A stretch of DNA of 64,000 nucleotides from Strongylocentrotus droebachiensis (Eukaryota; Echinodermata; Echinoidea; Camarodonta; Strongylocentrotidae). The translations under genes were made by a program, and so were the position numbers. Shown in pieces: positions 1 to 10,299 of the stretch. A model generated the notes under the pieces. It was not told the origin of the DNA. It searched no databases and worked only from the letters and a program-made list of their open reading frames with translations. Location: the NCBI GenBank assembly GCA_035222895.1, contig JAVYIG010002200.1, forward strand, positions 181,501 to 245,500, given 5' to 3'. The first letter of the stretch is position 1; the number at the start of each line of letters is the position of its first letter.

Positions 1-120
1 GAAATGCTTCGGCCTATGTCTCGATGACAATGACAGACTTGATTAGTTTACCTAAATTATTAAACAAATGTGATTAGAATTTATATACTGCTAGAACGAT
101 AATAAGGTGTTCGATGCCCC

Positions 121-200
121 CTCCCCCTCTTTCTCTTTCTCTCTCTCTCTCTCCCTCTCTCTCTCATACACTTTTTCACTCCCTCTCTGTCTCTTTCTTC
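121..200. repeat. CT-rich microsatellite
   Basis: The stretch is almost pure pyrimidine with alternating CT, broken by a few CC and TT steps. It explains the Ser/Leu-rich reading frames seen here, which I do not accept as coding. Confidence 0.9.
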
Positions 201-210
201 TAAAAAATGT

Positions 211-1353
211 AAAGTTAAAGTTTGAATCAGCTATATCTATGTATCAAACGTCCGGGATGGGTTGGGTTTTTGAGGGCGCAAATATTGTCTACAGAAATAC
301 GAGAGAGCGGAGGAAGGTATGGGAGATATTGTAATCCTTCCGTAGTGGAGTCAATCAGTCAAGTACCCCTTCCGTTGCTACGCCAGTGCTTTTTTCCCGG
401 TGCACCCCTCTTATAGACCGACATTAATTCACACATTTTCATGATTTTCTGCAGTTTTGTTTTTATTCTTTACTAAATTTGCGGCGTTACCATGCTTTCT
501 GCTGAAGATATGAACCTATTAGATATGCATACTGTTTAATTTAACAGCCAAAATAAATTCAAAACAAAAATAAAGTGGTATCATGTGACGCGTTTCTGGT
601 TTTTACCAGACTATATTGTATTTTGAACATTGTATATCTGCCACAGTGGTGAATAATAATTTCAAATTATACATAATTGTTCTTGAGATTTTCTAGTTGG
701 TCAGAAATGTAAAATTGAGGACAGTGGATAAAAAAAGGGTTTCTCGAATTACATATTGAATGATCAAACCGACAAAAGACAAAGGCATGAATTTAAAAAA
801 AGATATGTATAACTACCAAATCAATTTCATTAACTGGTTACTGGCCAGTCTAGATATACAGAACGCGTGATATTGTAGGGTGACATCTTACAATGAGTGA
901 CTGACATCGGCTGACGCAGGACTGCGTTGTTGACTAGCGCAGCTTTTGATGCGGCATGAAAGAGAGTAGTATTGTAGAAGGATGCATGCAAAAGAATAGC
1001 GCAAATATGAATCAAATCAATTTGTTTTTAACTCCTTTTTTCCCGTTAGCGCACGTAAAGACGGAACTCGTTTTCCAGAGTCCTAATGCTCGTTGCATTC
1101 GAGGCGTCATTTCGATTGCGTTATTGCCTGCGCTAATCAACCCTTCAAAGGCAATTAGCCTACACCCTCGTAATTCACTGCAACGTTTGCATCGTTCGTT
1201 TTATATTCACTCTTTGAATTCCCTTAAATGGTGCGTCAAAGGCCGTACCTGTCACTGGCGCAGTCTTAAGTCAGTCAAATGACGCTTCGTGTGCACAAAG
1301 GGGTAATTTACCCATAAATGACGTAGACAATTCATATGCCGCCCTTTAAATGA
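211..1353. other. Intergenic DNA, no supported feature
   Basis: No recognisable protein similarity or RNA gene is seen. A 108-codon open frame at 956-1282 has no familiar motif, no splice context and no low-complexity explanation. It is a possible but unsupported exon. The stretch 840-1290 is richer in CG dinucleotides than its surroundings. Confidence 0.5.
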
Positions 1354-1458
1354 ATGAGAGAGAAGGGAGAGAGAGAAAACAGAGAGAAAGACAGAGAGAA
1401 ACAGAGAGAGGAAAGAGAGAAGGAGAGAGAGAGAGAGGAAGAGAGAGAGAGGGGGGGA
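1354..1458. repeat. GA-rich microsatellite
   Basis: A polypurine tract of GAGA units with AAAC and GGAA interruptions, ending in a G run near 1451. It is the mirror composition of the CT tracts elsewhere in the window. Confidence 0.9.
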
Positions 1459-2413
1459 ATGTTGGGGGAATAAGAGGAAACTTTTGATATCCTTGATTGA
1501 CAAGAGGAGGTTAAAAATGAAAACTAGTCAAAAATAAATAACTCAAGCCTCGTGCCTTAAGCAATATATTTCAGGCAGGGTTGCGGTAAGCCACTGTGGT
1601 TTCAAAAATAGTGAAATTATTTACATTTCGGAAAGTATTCATGTGAATGTCCATCAGGAATGTTCGAAAATAAGAATCCCTCGGGAGAAATGATGATGTT
1701 GTGCGAATGAGAAATAGAAACATGGGAGGGGGGCTCTATCTGTGCTTTCCACTTTATCTCAGTATCACCTTTACTGAAATGGAAGGGTGATTCGAAAACA
1801 TTCGGATCACAACCACGAGAATAATTTGAATACCGCAAGGCATTTCATTTTCATTTTAAGTTGCAAGTCTGTAACCGCATCCTGATATATTGAGATAAAC
1901 AAGTTAATAACTGGCGTTGCTTTATAAAGATGAATGTTGATAATGTTGGGGTATCTCAATTTGAAATTGGATCACTGTCATTAATGTGGACTGGATTAAA
2001 ACTGATAAATTTAATCACCTCATCCCGCTTTTACAAACCCTGGATCCACGGCCCCAGCTGTTGACTGTTTGAAAAACAGTTACTGTCGTGTTCACACATT
2101 TTGTAAAGCGTGAACATAGCGTGAACTCAGATAGAAGCACAGAATGTAACCCGTGAGTTACCACTTGGAAACGTTGGAGCACATTCGTGGAATGTGAACA
2201 CTTGTGTTAAGACTATGTAGCTTTTATACTGTTTGGTGTTAAGTGGGGAGAGAATTAATTCATCATGATCGTTTTGGTGTGAGTTTGTTACTATTTTATT
2301 ATGCGCTGTAGTCTTTTGAGGTTGTATAATTATGTAAATTATCTCATCATTTCTATCAATTATTGACGAGACTGTATGTTTTTTAAGGTAAAATTTGTTC
2401 AATTCAACCTTTC

Positions 2414-2545
2414 ACTTAGTTTCTCTCTCTTTCTCTCTTCTTTCGTTACTCTTCTTCGTTTTTGTTTGTCTTCTCCTTTTTTGTTTGGTTCTCCTCCTCC
2501 TCCTCCTCCTCCTCCTCCTCCTCCTCCTCCTCCTCCTCCCCCTTC
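2414..2545. repeat. CT tract followed by (TCC)n
   Basis: A CTTTCTCT-rich stretch is followed by about 17 near-perfect TCC/CTC units at 2491-2542. On the minus strand it reads as poly-Glu (GGA/GAG), which accounts for an acidic open frame that I do not regard as a gene. Confidence 0.9.
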
Positions 2546-4302
2546 TCTACTTCCTTACTATTACTTTCGTTTTTCCCCATGTAAAGGCTTATCGGGGACT
2601 CGGGGAGTTTATATGCCACTTTATCGCTGAGAATATAATAGGACTTTTCACTCTCCGCATCCGAAATTATATAGAATCTTAGCATTTGCAGCTCACTTTC
2701 ATCTCAACTCTACTAGCAGACAAAGTGCTGCACACTAGAAGAAATAAGGATGCAATTGGGGTGCAGATTTGCATCCATCTACACGTATTTGGCAGAGGGT
2801 CCTGCTATTGTAACAAAACTGTACCTTTATTTTTTTTTAGGGTGTACAGTGTCAGGCCCCTGGTAGGCATATACAAGTCCGACAACTTCCACAGGACGAA
2901 TATCAACGCCGGATCCACTTTAGAAGATTAAGTTGGATGGCAGGGCGGGGAATCTTACACAAGAGGAGGTGTGTTGGGACCGTCGAGGGAGGGTCGTTTT
3001 GTTTGGTTTCACCCCCTTCCTGTGAAAGCAATCGAACAGATTGGATGAGAGGAGAAGGGGAAAATGGGGGGGGGGGGGTGAAGGAAGCGACAGTGGCTTA
3101 GTTATGAGGAGAGCATTCCCCCTCCCACTCCCCCTCCCCCTCCTCTCCTCGAATGGCGAAAGGAAAAGTGGAAAGCGAATTAAATGGTGAAGGGAAAGTG
3201 TAAAATAAGAAGAAAAAAAATCCCCTCCTATACCCTCGCTCGATTGCCTTGTTCCATCTCATGTCATCCATTCAGTAAGCCCCCCCCCCCCCCTTCCTAA
3301 CATGCTGGACCCATACTATCCCACTGGAAGTCAGTATAATTATATATAATTTATCCCGAATAAGTATGTTGTTGGGACATTAACACTACGGGAAGGCTGC
3401 AATTGTAAATGAAACAAGGGATGAAGGAAAAGAAGAAAAAGAAGGGAAGAAGAAGAAGAAGAAGAAGAAGAAGAAAACGAGAGGGGTAAAGAAGGAAATT
3501 ATTACTACATGTACTATTTGCAAATGGCAATTGATGCTTTGCTTGTTTTCCCCACCGTTCAGTTTTGATACCCTTCCCCCATGCAGAAGCGTTGATAACC
3601 TAAAGTAGAATGAATTGTCAATATGACGTATCAATCATTCAAAAAAGACACAGTAGCCACGAAATGGATGGATTAAGGAGACAAAAACAAATCTCTCTTG
3701 AAAAAAAGACTAAGCACGAACATTTCGAAGCATTCGCCCATTGCCAAAGGGTGAAACTATTGAAATAATGAAACCCATAGATGAAAATGGTGCGTTTCCA
3801 TGGTTATCTATTTACGTCGAATCATTGAATATCCGATTAGAATCCCATCGCCATGAGTATAAGTCCCATCTTTCTGCTCAATTACCGTGAAAGTTCAGCT
3901 CATCATTTCTTCTCATCAGTGAAGCTTTCCATATATACGGGCCTTTTGTTTCCTTTTTATTCGGTACACTTGGGGAGCACTCGAAAAGAATGAATTTTCC
4001 TTCCAACCCATTCCACATCCGTTCGAAAGGCGAATTATGAGGAGACTTATCAGATTACGAGTGATTTGGCAGCAGAAATGTACAAGATGAGCCAGCGGTT
4101 TGATGGCAACCACTATTCAATTTTGTCGATGCCCGAGTGTGCGAATTTGGTTTCCTTTGGGATTTTTCGCGAAGTTCGATGGATATCAAATGTATTCTAA
4201 TTTGATACCACGATTTTTCACATATCTTTGAATTTTCAAGGACCCTGAGAACTGTTGGAAGAGTATGAAGAAAACTTCAAATTATGATGGAGGGTGGAAG
4301 TG
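2546..4302. other. Intergenic DNA with short simple repeats
   Basis: No gene is recognised. It contains a G run (3067-3077), pyrimidine-rich blocks near 3119-3150, a C run (3279-3293) and a GAA tract (3428-3475). Confidence 0.6.
3428..3475. repeat. GAA-type trinucleotide tract
   Basis: AGAAGA repeats with few interruptions; GAA tracts can form triplex DNA. It lies in intergenic sequence. Confidence 0.85.
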
Positions 4303-4560
4303 TCGTGGTCGAGTGGTTTAAGCTCTTGACTTGCAATTCAAAGGTCGTGGTTCGATTCGATCCCCGATACGGCACTAATGTCCTTTGGCAATGCATTAAT
4401 GTACATTTGCCGCACTTGGCCCAGGTGAGGTAAATGGGTACCTGGTAGGAATTAATTCCTTGAAATTAAATGCTAGAGCGCTGTAATGGCAGCTATAGGC
4501 TAAAGCCGCGGTAATAATTAATGTGTGCGCCTCGGAATAGAATTGTCTAGTTACTATTTA
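4303..4560 (+). mobile_element. tRNA-derived SINE
   Basis: The head is tRNA-like. An A-box-like TGGTCGAGTGG lies near 4308, a B-box-like GGTTCGATTC near 4350, and the ends GTGTCGT and ATACGGCAC could pair as an acceptor stem. The body carries the segment GGTAAATGGGTACCTGG and ends in GCGCCTCGGAATAG followed by ATTGTCTAG. The tail reappears inverted at 5815-5880. Internal Pol III boxes plus a conserved tail are the signature of a SINE. I cannot name the family. Confidence 0.75.
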
Positions 4561-5814
4561 AGAATCTTAAGCGATTGATCTGAACTATGTCTAGGCAAAC
4601 TTTTTGATAGAGGTATTACAGAAGCAAAGAGGAATATCAGCACTCAGTTTTCATATTTTCCAAATATTCCTGCTAATGTTTATGTTCACTGTTGATAATT
4701 GTGACAAGATGATGAAACATCTTTTCTTTAAAATAATAAGTGCATGCTATCGCCAAATGGGGAAGAAATATACACATTTAAGTATTAACACAAAACTACA
4801 GTAATAACATAATTTACATTTTTTTAACAGAAAATAATCATTTTGAATGCTCTGACAAAATGCTCCGGTGACAATACTTGGTTTGGGCTTATTTCGTCAT
4901 AGAAATAGCCTTAGTTTAGGGCTGCAATTTCGTTTTAAGTTTATTTATTTATTCATTCATTCATTTAGTCTGTGTTCTGTTTACATTGTAGTCTCTTCAA
5001 CACAAAACAACTGTTTTGCAAGAGAGCCCTGTTTTACATAATACGTTAAATACAATGAAAAATAACAAATATATTGATAAATAGTAAAATAATACAATAC
5101 ATAACAAACAAAACAAGAGGAAAAGTACAGACTGATAATGTATTAGACTTTTGATCACGATACGCTATTCAGCTAAAAATATACTTTTATTAAAACAGAT
5201 GAAATACCACAAAGGGTCGGTATTTCGTGATCCGTTTTCATTCCCCACTCCCTTCCCCATTGGTATTACAGCATATCATGTATGGCCATAAATGACTACA
5301 AGTCGTACCCCCCCCCCCCCCTACCACGGGCACAATCCCTTCATCATAGTAATTAAAACAAAATACATTAAGGCGTCGACAAAATGATTGGTAAGTTGAA
5401 AGTTGGAAGTTAAAAATTAGAAGGTTTTGCTTAGGATTAGAGTCATTATCAGAGTTAAAGTACAGATTATTGGTGGGGTATTGACCGCGGAGCAATGTGT
5501 CATACAACTTTATTTTGGCCTGGGGTGAAATTTGAGGCGCTCGTCTCACTTGAACGGTCTAAATTGCCATATTTTGTCTGCAAACTTTCGATATGATTTT
5601 TATCACAATTTGTAATTCATACTGCCATTTGCATTCGACTGTATAGGGAAATCATTTTGAAAGAGCATGATGTATTGATAAGATAACATGTATTTGTTGT
5701 AAATACTTTGAAGACTCCATGTTTTATCAGAATTTTTTCTCTCTAAAAGATGAGGATCGATTTTGCAGAATTTGAACCTTTTTTTCAATTTTCTTTCTAG
5801 TCGATAATATTAAT
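4561..5814. other. AT-rich intergenic DNA
   Basis: No gene is seen. ATTC repeats followed by AT-rich sequence at 4940-5110 resemble the tail of a LINE read backwards, but no coding remnant supports it. A C run lies at 5308-5321. Confidence 0.4.
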
Positions 5815-5880
5815 AATAATAATAGGCATTTGTATAGCGCCGTCTATCTAGACAATGCTATTCCGAGGCGCACAAGAAAA
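5815..5880 (-). mobile_element. SINE 3' tail fragment
   Basis: On the minus strand this reads GCGCCTCGGAATAG, then ATTGTCTAGATAG, then GGCGCTATACAAATG and a (TTA)n end. It matches and extends the tail of the SINE at 4303-4560, so it is a truncated second copy. Confidence 0.7.
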
Positions 5881-6121
5881 ATAGAAAGAATGAGAAAGTT
5901 TGGACGATGGTATGGTAGGAAACACATTTGTTTAAATTAAAAAAACAAAAAGTGTGGGGGGGGGGGGTATGCAAAAAAATCTTAATGTTCTGGAACGGAA
6001 CAAACAATAAATAAACAATTTAGTGTGAACGCAAAACATAATTGATGGCAGACGTTTCACTTGTCCCCCTCTTTTATATCTTCTACAGAGTACATGATGT
6101 AAAGCAAAGGCTGTATCATTT

Positions 6122-6218
6122 TTTCTCTCTCTCTCTCTCTCTCTCTCCCTCTCTCTTCTTTCTTTCTCTCTCTCTCTCTCCCTCTCTTCTTCTTCCCTCC
6201 ATCACTCCCCTCCCTCCA

Positions 6219-6253
<35 letters not shown>

Positions 6254-6266
6254 TCTTTCTCTCTTT
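6122..6266. repeat. CT microsatellite
   Basis: Three CT arrays are separated by CTTTCTTT and a CCCTCCATCACTCC block; low-complexity and non-coding. Confidence 0.9.
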
Positions 6267-6566
6267 TCTTGTTGCACTGCAAAAGAATATTGAATGAAAT
6301 TATGTCATATATTATGCCACGTACTGAATTATGGAATTCTAGATTTACTTGGGAACCTAACGATGCAAGCAACATGAATGCTATTTGTAATTCTACTCGC
6401 AGAAATGGTTATTGGACATAAATCCTTCGGGTCCATTGTCTTAAACCATCCCATGCTGGATTCTCTATAATCCACAAGATCATTTAGTCAGAATATCACA
6501 TTCAACAATATAACAGCCTGTTTTTTTAGCGCATAATTATCATCAATAATTATGATATAACATCTC

Positions 6567-7450
6567 TACAGTGCGTCCCAGAAAAAACGAAACCGAGAAG
6601 TATCGATGTTCTATCATAACTTAATCATAACTATAATTAATGAATGATACATATTTGGAAAGCTTAGAGTCTCCTCTTTCATGTGATGCTACTCAGATGA
6701 TGCATATTTCACGCATGAGTGATTAAAAGCAATTTGAAGGAAGGAAACCAAAAAGACATTTGGCGGGCGGTATCTGAATTTCGAAGAAGAATTCACATTT
6801 CTAGAAAGTTGAGTTTCTGCCCTTTCGTATGACACCTCAATCAGGAAAAATGAGCGAGGAATGACAAAGTTCTGTTTGTTTAAAGTAGTGCTTGCATTTC
6901 CATAATTTTATTAAACGAATTCGTTTTCACCGGCTGCCTGCCGTATCAATAAACGAAATTAACAAAAGACTTAACTCCGTTTTGTTGACAATCAGGCGTA
7001 GACGAGAGTCTTCATGCATGGCTGATTGTCAACGAAACGGAGTTAAGTCTTTTGTCAAATCTGCTTTTTGGTACGGCAGGCACCCAGTGAAAACGAATTC
7101 GTTTGTTAAAATTATGAAAATGTAAGGGCTACTTTAAGCAAACAGAACTTTGTTATTCCTCGCTCATTTTTCCTGATTGAGGTGTCATATGAAAGAGCAG
7201 AAACTCAACTTTCTAGAAATTTGAATTTTTCTTCGAAATTCAGATACCGCCCGCCAAATGTCTTTTTGGTTTCCTTCCTTTAAATTGCTTTTAATCACTC
7301 ATGCGTGAAATATGCATCATCTGAGTAGCATCAACTGAAAGAGGAGACTCTAATCTTTCCAAATATGTATCATTCATTAATTATGGTTGTGATTAGGTTA
7401 TGATAAAACATCGATACTTCTCGGTTTCGTTTTTTCTGGGACGCACTGTA
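6567..7450. mobile_element. Foldback (hairpin) MITE, mariner-like, copy 1
   Basis: The element is one long inverted repeat. It begins TACAGTGCGTCCCAG and ends CTGGGACGCACTGTA. The two arms of roughly 430 bp pair almost completely around a loop of about 25 nt near 7008. TA at both ends fits the TA target duplication of Tc1/mariner elements. No transposase is present; the 77-codon frame inside is a by-product of the palindrome. A second copy (61380-62264) has nearly the same length and sequence. Confidence 0.9.
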
Positions 7451-8020
7451 TATGCCTTCAAGGGACTTTCGAGAGCATTATCCTGGCTTTACGAGGAATT
7501 TCCCCAAGGATTGTGTTTTTTCTTAATTGTTCTTTGTTTCGTGATGTAATAGAGAGCAACGGGCATTTAAATTGAGTATTGTGGTCTATACTGGATGAGC
7601 ATCATGAGCTATCGAACAATCCTTTTATCCACCAGCTTAATTCCACCATTAATAAGTTTAATTGCTGGTCCTTTAACTATTAACTATTTTGGGTTCGATT
7701 GTCTATATCGAACAGAAATAAATAAGTTTGCATTTTTTTTAAATAAATTAAACTGATAATAAAGAATATGGAGAAGATGTAGAAAGAAAGAAAAAAGAAT
7801 GTGAACATGAACTTGTTGATAATACTATCTTCCACCTATCCCTTATCGGTATAGCCTTCTTAACTAATTTTCATACACCTACCCCCCCCCCCCCCCTTCT
7901 GCCTGATGTCAGTGGGCCGATCCTTATTTTGACACGATCGTAGAGATCAGTATAATTTTTCATAAATAGAAAATAAAATGTTCTCCTTCTATGCTTTTTT
8001 TATTCGTCTGATCACAATCA

Positions 8021-8127
8021 GCCGAAATAGCTCAGTTGGGAGAGCGTTAGACTGAAGATCTAAAGGTCCCTGGTTCGAAACCACCCGGAGAACTCGCATG
8101 AGATCTGAACTGTCCCGGGTTTCGGCA
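8021..8127 (+). tRNA. tRNA-Phe(GAA) gene with a 34-bp insert in the T loop
   Basis: Bases 8021-8078 match metazoan tRNA-Phe from GCCGAAA through the D arm, the anticodon loop ACTGAAGAT and the T-stem CCTGG with loop TTCGA. The expected continuation, TC plus CCGGG plus TTTCGGC plus discriminator A, resumes at 8113-8127. Between them are 34 foreign bases (8079-8112). Acceptor, D, anticodon and T stems are otherwise intact and consensus, and the insert happens to keep a B-box-like GGTTCGAAACC. The insert is not at the usual 37/38 intron site, so the product is probably non-functional, although the gene could still be transcribed. Confidence 0.85.
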
Positions 8128-8133
8128 TGTTTC

Positions 8134-8141
8134 TTTTTTTT
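8134..8141 (+). terminator. Pol III T-run terminator
   Basis: A run of eight T begins 7 bp after the tRNA discriminator base, where a Pol III terminator is expected. Confidence 0.65.
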
Positions 8142-8664
8142 CTCTCACTCATCTTGAATTTTCAAGATAACATTTTCATTATGGCTAATTATTCTGTCAT
8201 GTTTCCTTAACAATTTGTATTTGTATGTCTCCTTACCGGTTATATGGCTAATCATTCTGCCATTTTGCTATACTTATCCTCGTGAAACAAAGTAACTAAA
8301 ATACTTTCGTATAGTTGGACAATTTTGTTCTGATCTAAAATAATTTGTTGTCTCTATCATGTTAATAGCCAGATGCCTTCTTTTGTCTTTGTATGGCATC
8401 TTTGTACGGTATTTGTCTTTATTTATTCGAAATATCTCACCATCATGGTGTATGAAATATGAATGTACTAAAGTTTGGGACAATTTTGGGTTCGAAGGGT
8501 TCGAGCGCAACTTCCCCTCCCCCTCCCTTACACATACACACAACGCACGCACACAGATATACATTGGTGTATTTTTCTCAATGTGAGGACTTTTCTATTA
8601 CTTCATTTCATGTTATGTTATCATGTCATTAGTTCAGTGTTTGTGTTTGTTTGTTTTGTTATAT

Positions 8665-8757
8665 CTCTCCCTCCCTCCCGCCCCGCCCCCCTCTCTCTCT
8701 CTCTCCCTCCCTCACGCCCCGCCCCCCTCTCTCTCTCTCTCCCTCCGTCCCGCCCCG

Positions 8758-8796
<39 letters not shown>
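8665..8796. repeat. CT minisatellite with GC-box-like cores
   Basis: Three tandem units of about 40 bp each consist of a CCCGCCCCGCCCCCC-type core (second and third copies with small changes) followed by (CT)n, CCCTCC and so on. A longer CT/ATCT tail follows. Confidence 0.85.
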
Positions 8797-8798
<2 letters not shown>

Positions 8799-8830
8799 CT
8801 CTGTCCACCTATCATATTGAATATATCTTT

Positions 8831-8986
8831 TATTAAATATATTTGTGGCTTCCACCCAGTAAATAAGATCGATTGATCGACTTTTCTGACTTGTGTTTTT
8901 CAATACAGGTCGATACATCGACCTTATTGATACAGATCGATCAATCGATCTTATTTACTGGGTGGAAGCCACAAATATATTTAATA
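8831..8986. mobile_element. 156-bp hairpin MITE candidate
   Basis: The first ~52 bases (TATTAAATATATTTGTGG onward, through ATCGATTGATCGA) are repeated in reverse complement at the end, with a spacer of about 50 bp. The near-perfect stem suggests a small MITE. Terminal TA-rich sequence prevents a clear target-site call. Confidence 0.65.
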
Positions 8987-9329
8987 ATTGAAATTTCTCC
9001 CAGAAAGCATTACATTTATAAAAAAAAAAAAAATGAATATATCTTGTTCTTCTTTTTTCGGGAATAAATTTAGTAGAAGTAATGAAAATAGTTTATACCA
9101 TGCAGTTTTACCAAACTGAATTTGTAAGGGTGAGACTGATACAGGTACCGAAAAATAGGCCTTTCACAAATAATGGTTTAAATCACAATAACACAGAAAG
9201 AAATTAAACTGAACTGAAAATTAGATATGTAGCATAACGGGGCAGGCGAAACACTAAACGAAAAGCGACAGATACAAATGATGCAGTTAGAACTGGCTAA
9301 GTTAGAGTGAAAAAGCCAAATTAGGTCGA

Positions 9330-9500
9330 TCAGAAGCTACAGGTTCTGCTCGCCCGTGAAATCGAGCGAGCCGGTAAGATTAGATTCGCGGTCATCGGTC
9401 CGACTGGGAGTCGCTCGGTTTCCGCCCCCTCGGGGTACAATGAACGAACTCTACCCGTTGGGCCATATCGTATAACGCCTCGGCGGGCAAGCTTTATCCC
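9330..9500. other. CG-rich island of unknown origin
   Basis: The stretch is clearly richer in G+C and CG than the AT-rich flanks. On the minus strand it contains TGGCCCAACGGGTAGAG, which resembles a Pol III A box. No convincing B box or tRNA fold was found, so I leave it as a possible retroposon fragment. Confidence 0.3.
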
Positions 9501-10040
9501 CTCTTAACACGGTAGCAATACTTTGTCCGTATACTGGCTCCCGCACGACGAAGCACGAGCGATGCACGGGAATGCGTGAAGAAAATTAATCAAAAATTTG
9601 TCACTGTCGCAACGCCTCCCCATGACAAGTTGCAATATTAATCTAAAATGATGAACATGAATGTTATTTTTTCGAGCCATTTCGTCCTCGTAGAGCTGCA
9701 TCAGAAGTGGATCTGGGACAAAATTAAGAGAACATTTATGCCCTGGTTTATACTCTAAGGGAGAGGGAGGGGTGCTCTTCAAATAAACGTTAAAGAGCGA
9801 ATATATTGCAGTGAACCTTTTCTCATTTATTAGACAGCGTGAAGAAAAAATCCTTGACTTTGATGTAGTATCCTTAGAAAGTATAGGCATTAATATGGTT
9901 CCATGGTCCTTAATCAATGTTGATCATCCTTCTCATTTCGCATACAACCCTCGGCTACGTCCACATCTAAGTTAGATAAGACGAAAATTACCATTTTCAG
10001 GTGACTGATTCTTTTTTTGGAATTTCATCTTCCTCTCTTC
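9501..10040. other. No supported feature
   Basis: A 137-codon minus-strand open frame (9504-9917) shows no recognisable motif and no flanking evidence. I do not call it a gene. Confidence 0.4.
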
Positions 10041-10045
10041 CCCAC

Positions 10046-10086
<41 letters not shown>

Positions 10087-10090
10087 TATC
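10041..10090. repeat. Poly-C plus CT tract
   Basis: A C run of more than ten bases passes directly into (CT)n. Pyrimidine-rich sequence continues with less order to about 10250. Confidence 0.85.
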
Positions 10091-10299
10091 TTTTTCTCTT
10101 TCCCTCCTTTCTTACATGTTTCAAGGTGGGGTTAAATTAACCCCCTCTCCCCCTTACTCTCTCCCTCTTTCCCATTTTCATCAAACCTCGCCTGTCACTC
10201 AACTATCCATACCTCTAGCTTTCATCCCTTCTTCTTCTTTCTCTCTCTCTCTCTCTTCTCAATTTATGAAAGGAACCGTTCCCCATTGCTTGCATAATG

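Noticed and set aside
956..1282. 108-codon plus-strand frame in a CG-richer stretch
   Set aside because: No motif, no promoter or neighbour support; left as possible but unsupported.
4950..5110. Possible LINE tail (ATTCA repeats and AT-rich sequence); similar at 59809-59950 and 62420-62530
   Set aside because: No coding remnant or target duplication was found, so composition alone is not enough.
6892..7125. 77-codon frame with a near-identical partner at 61705-61923
   Set aside because: Both lie at the centre of the palindromic MITE. Conservation follows from copy identity, not from coding selection.
9504..9917. 137-codon minus-strand frame
   Set aside because: No recognisable similarity, composition like the flanks, no splice or repeat evidence.
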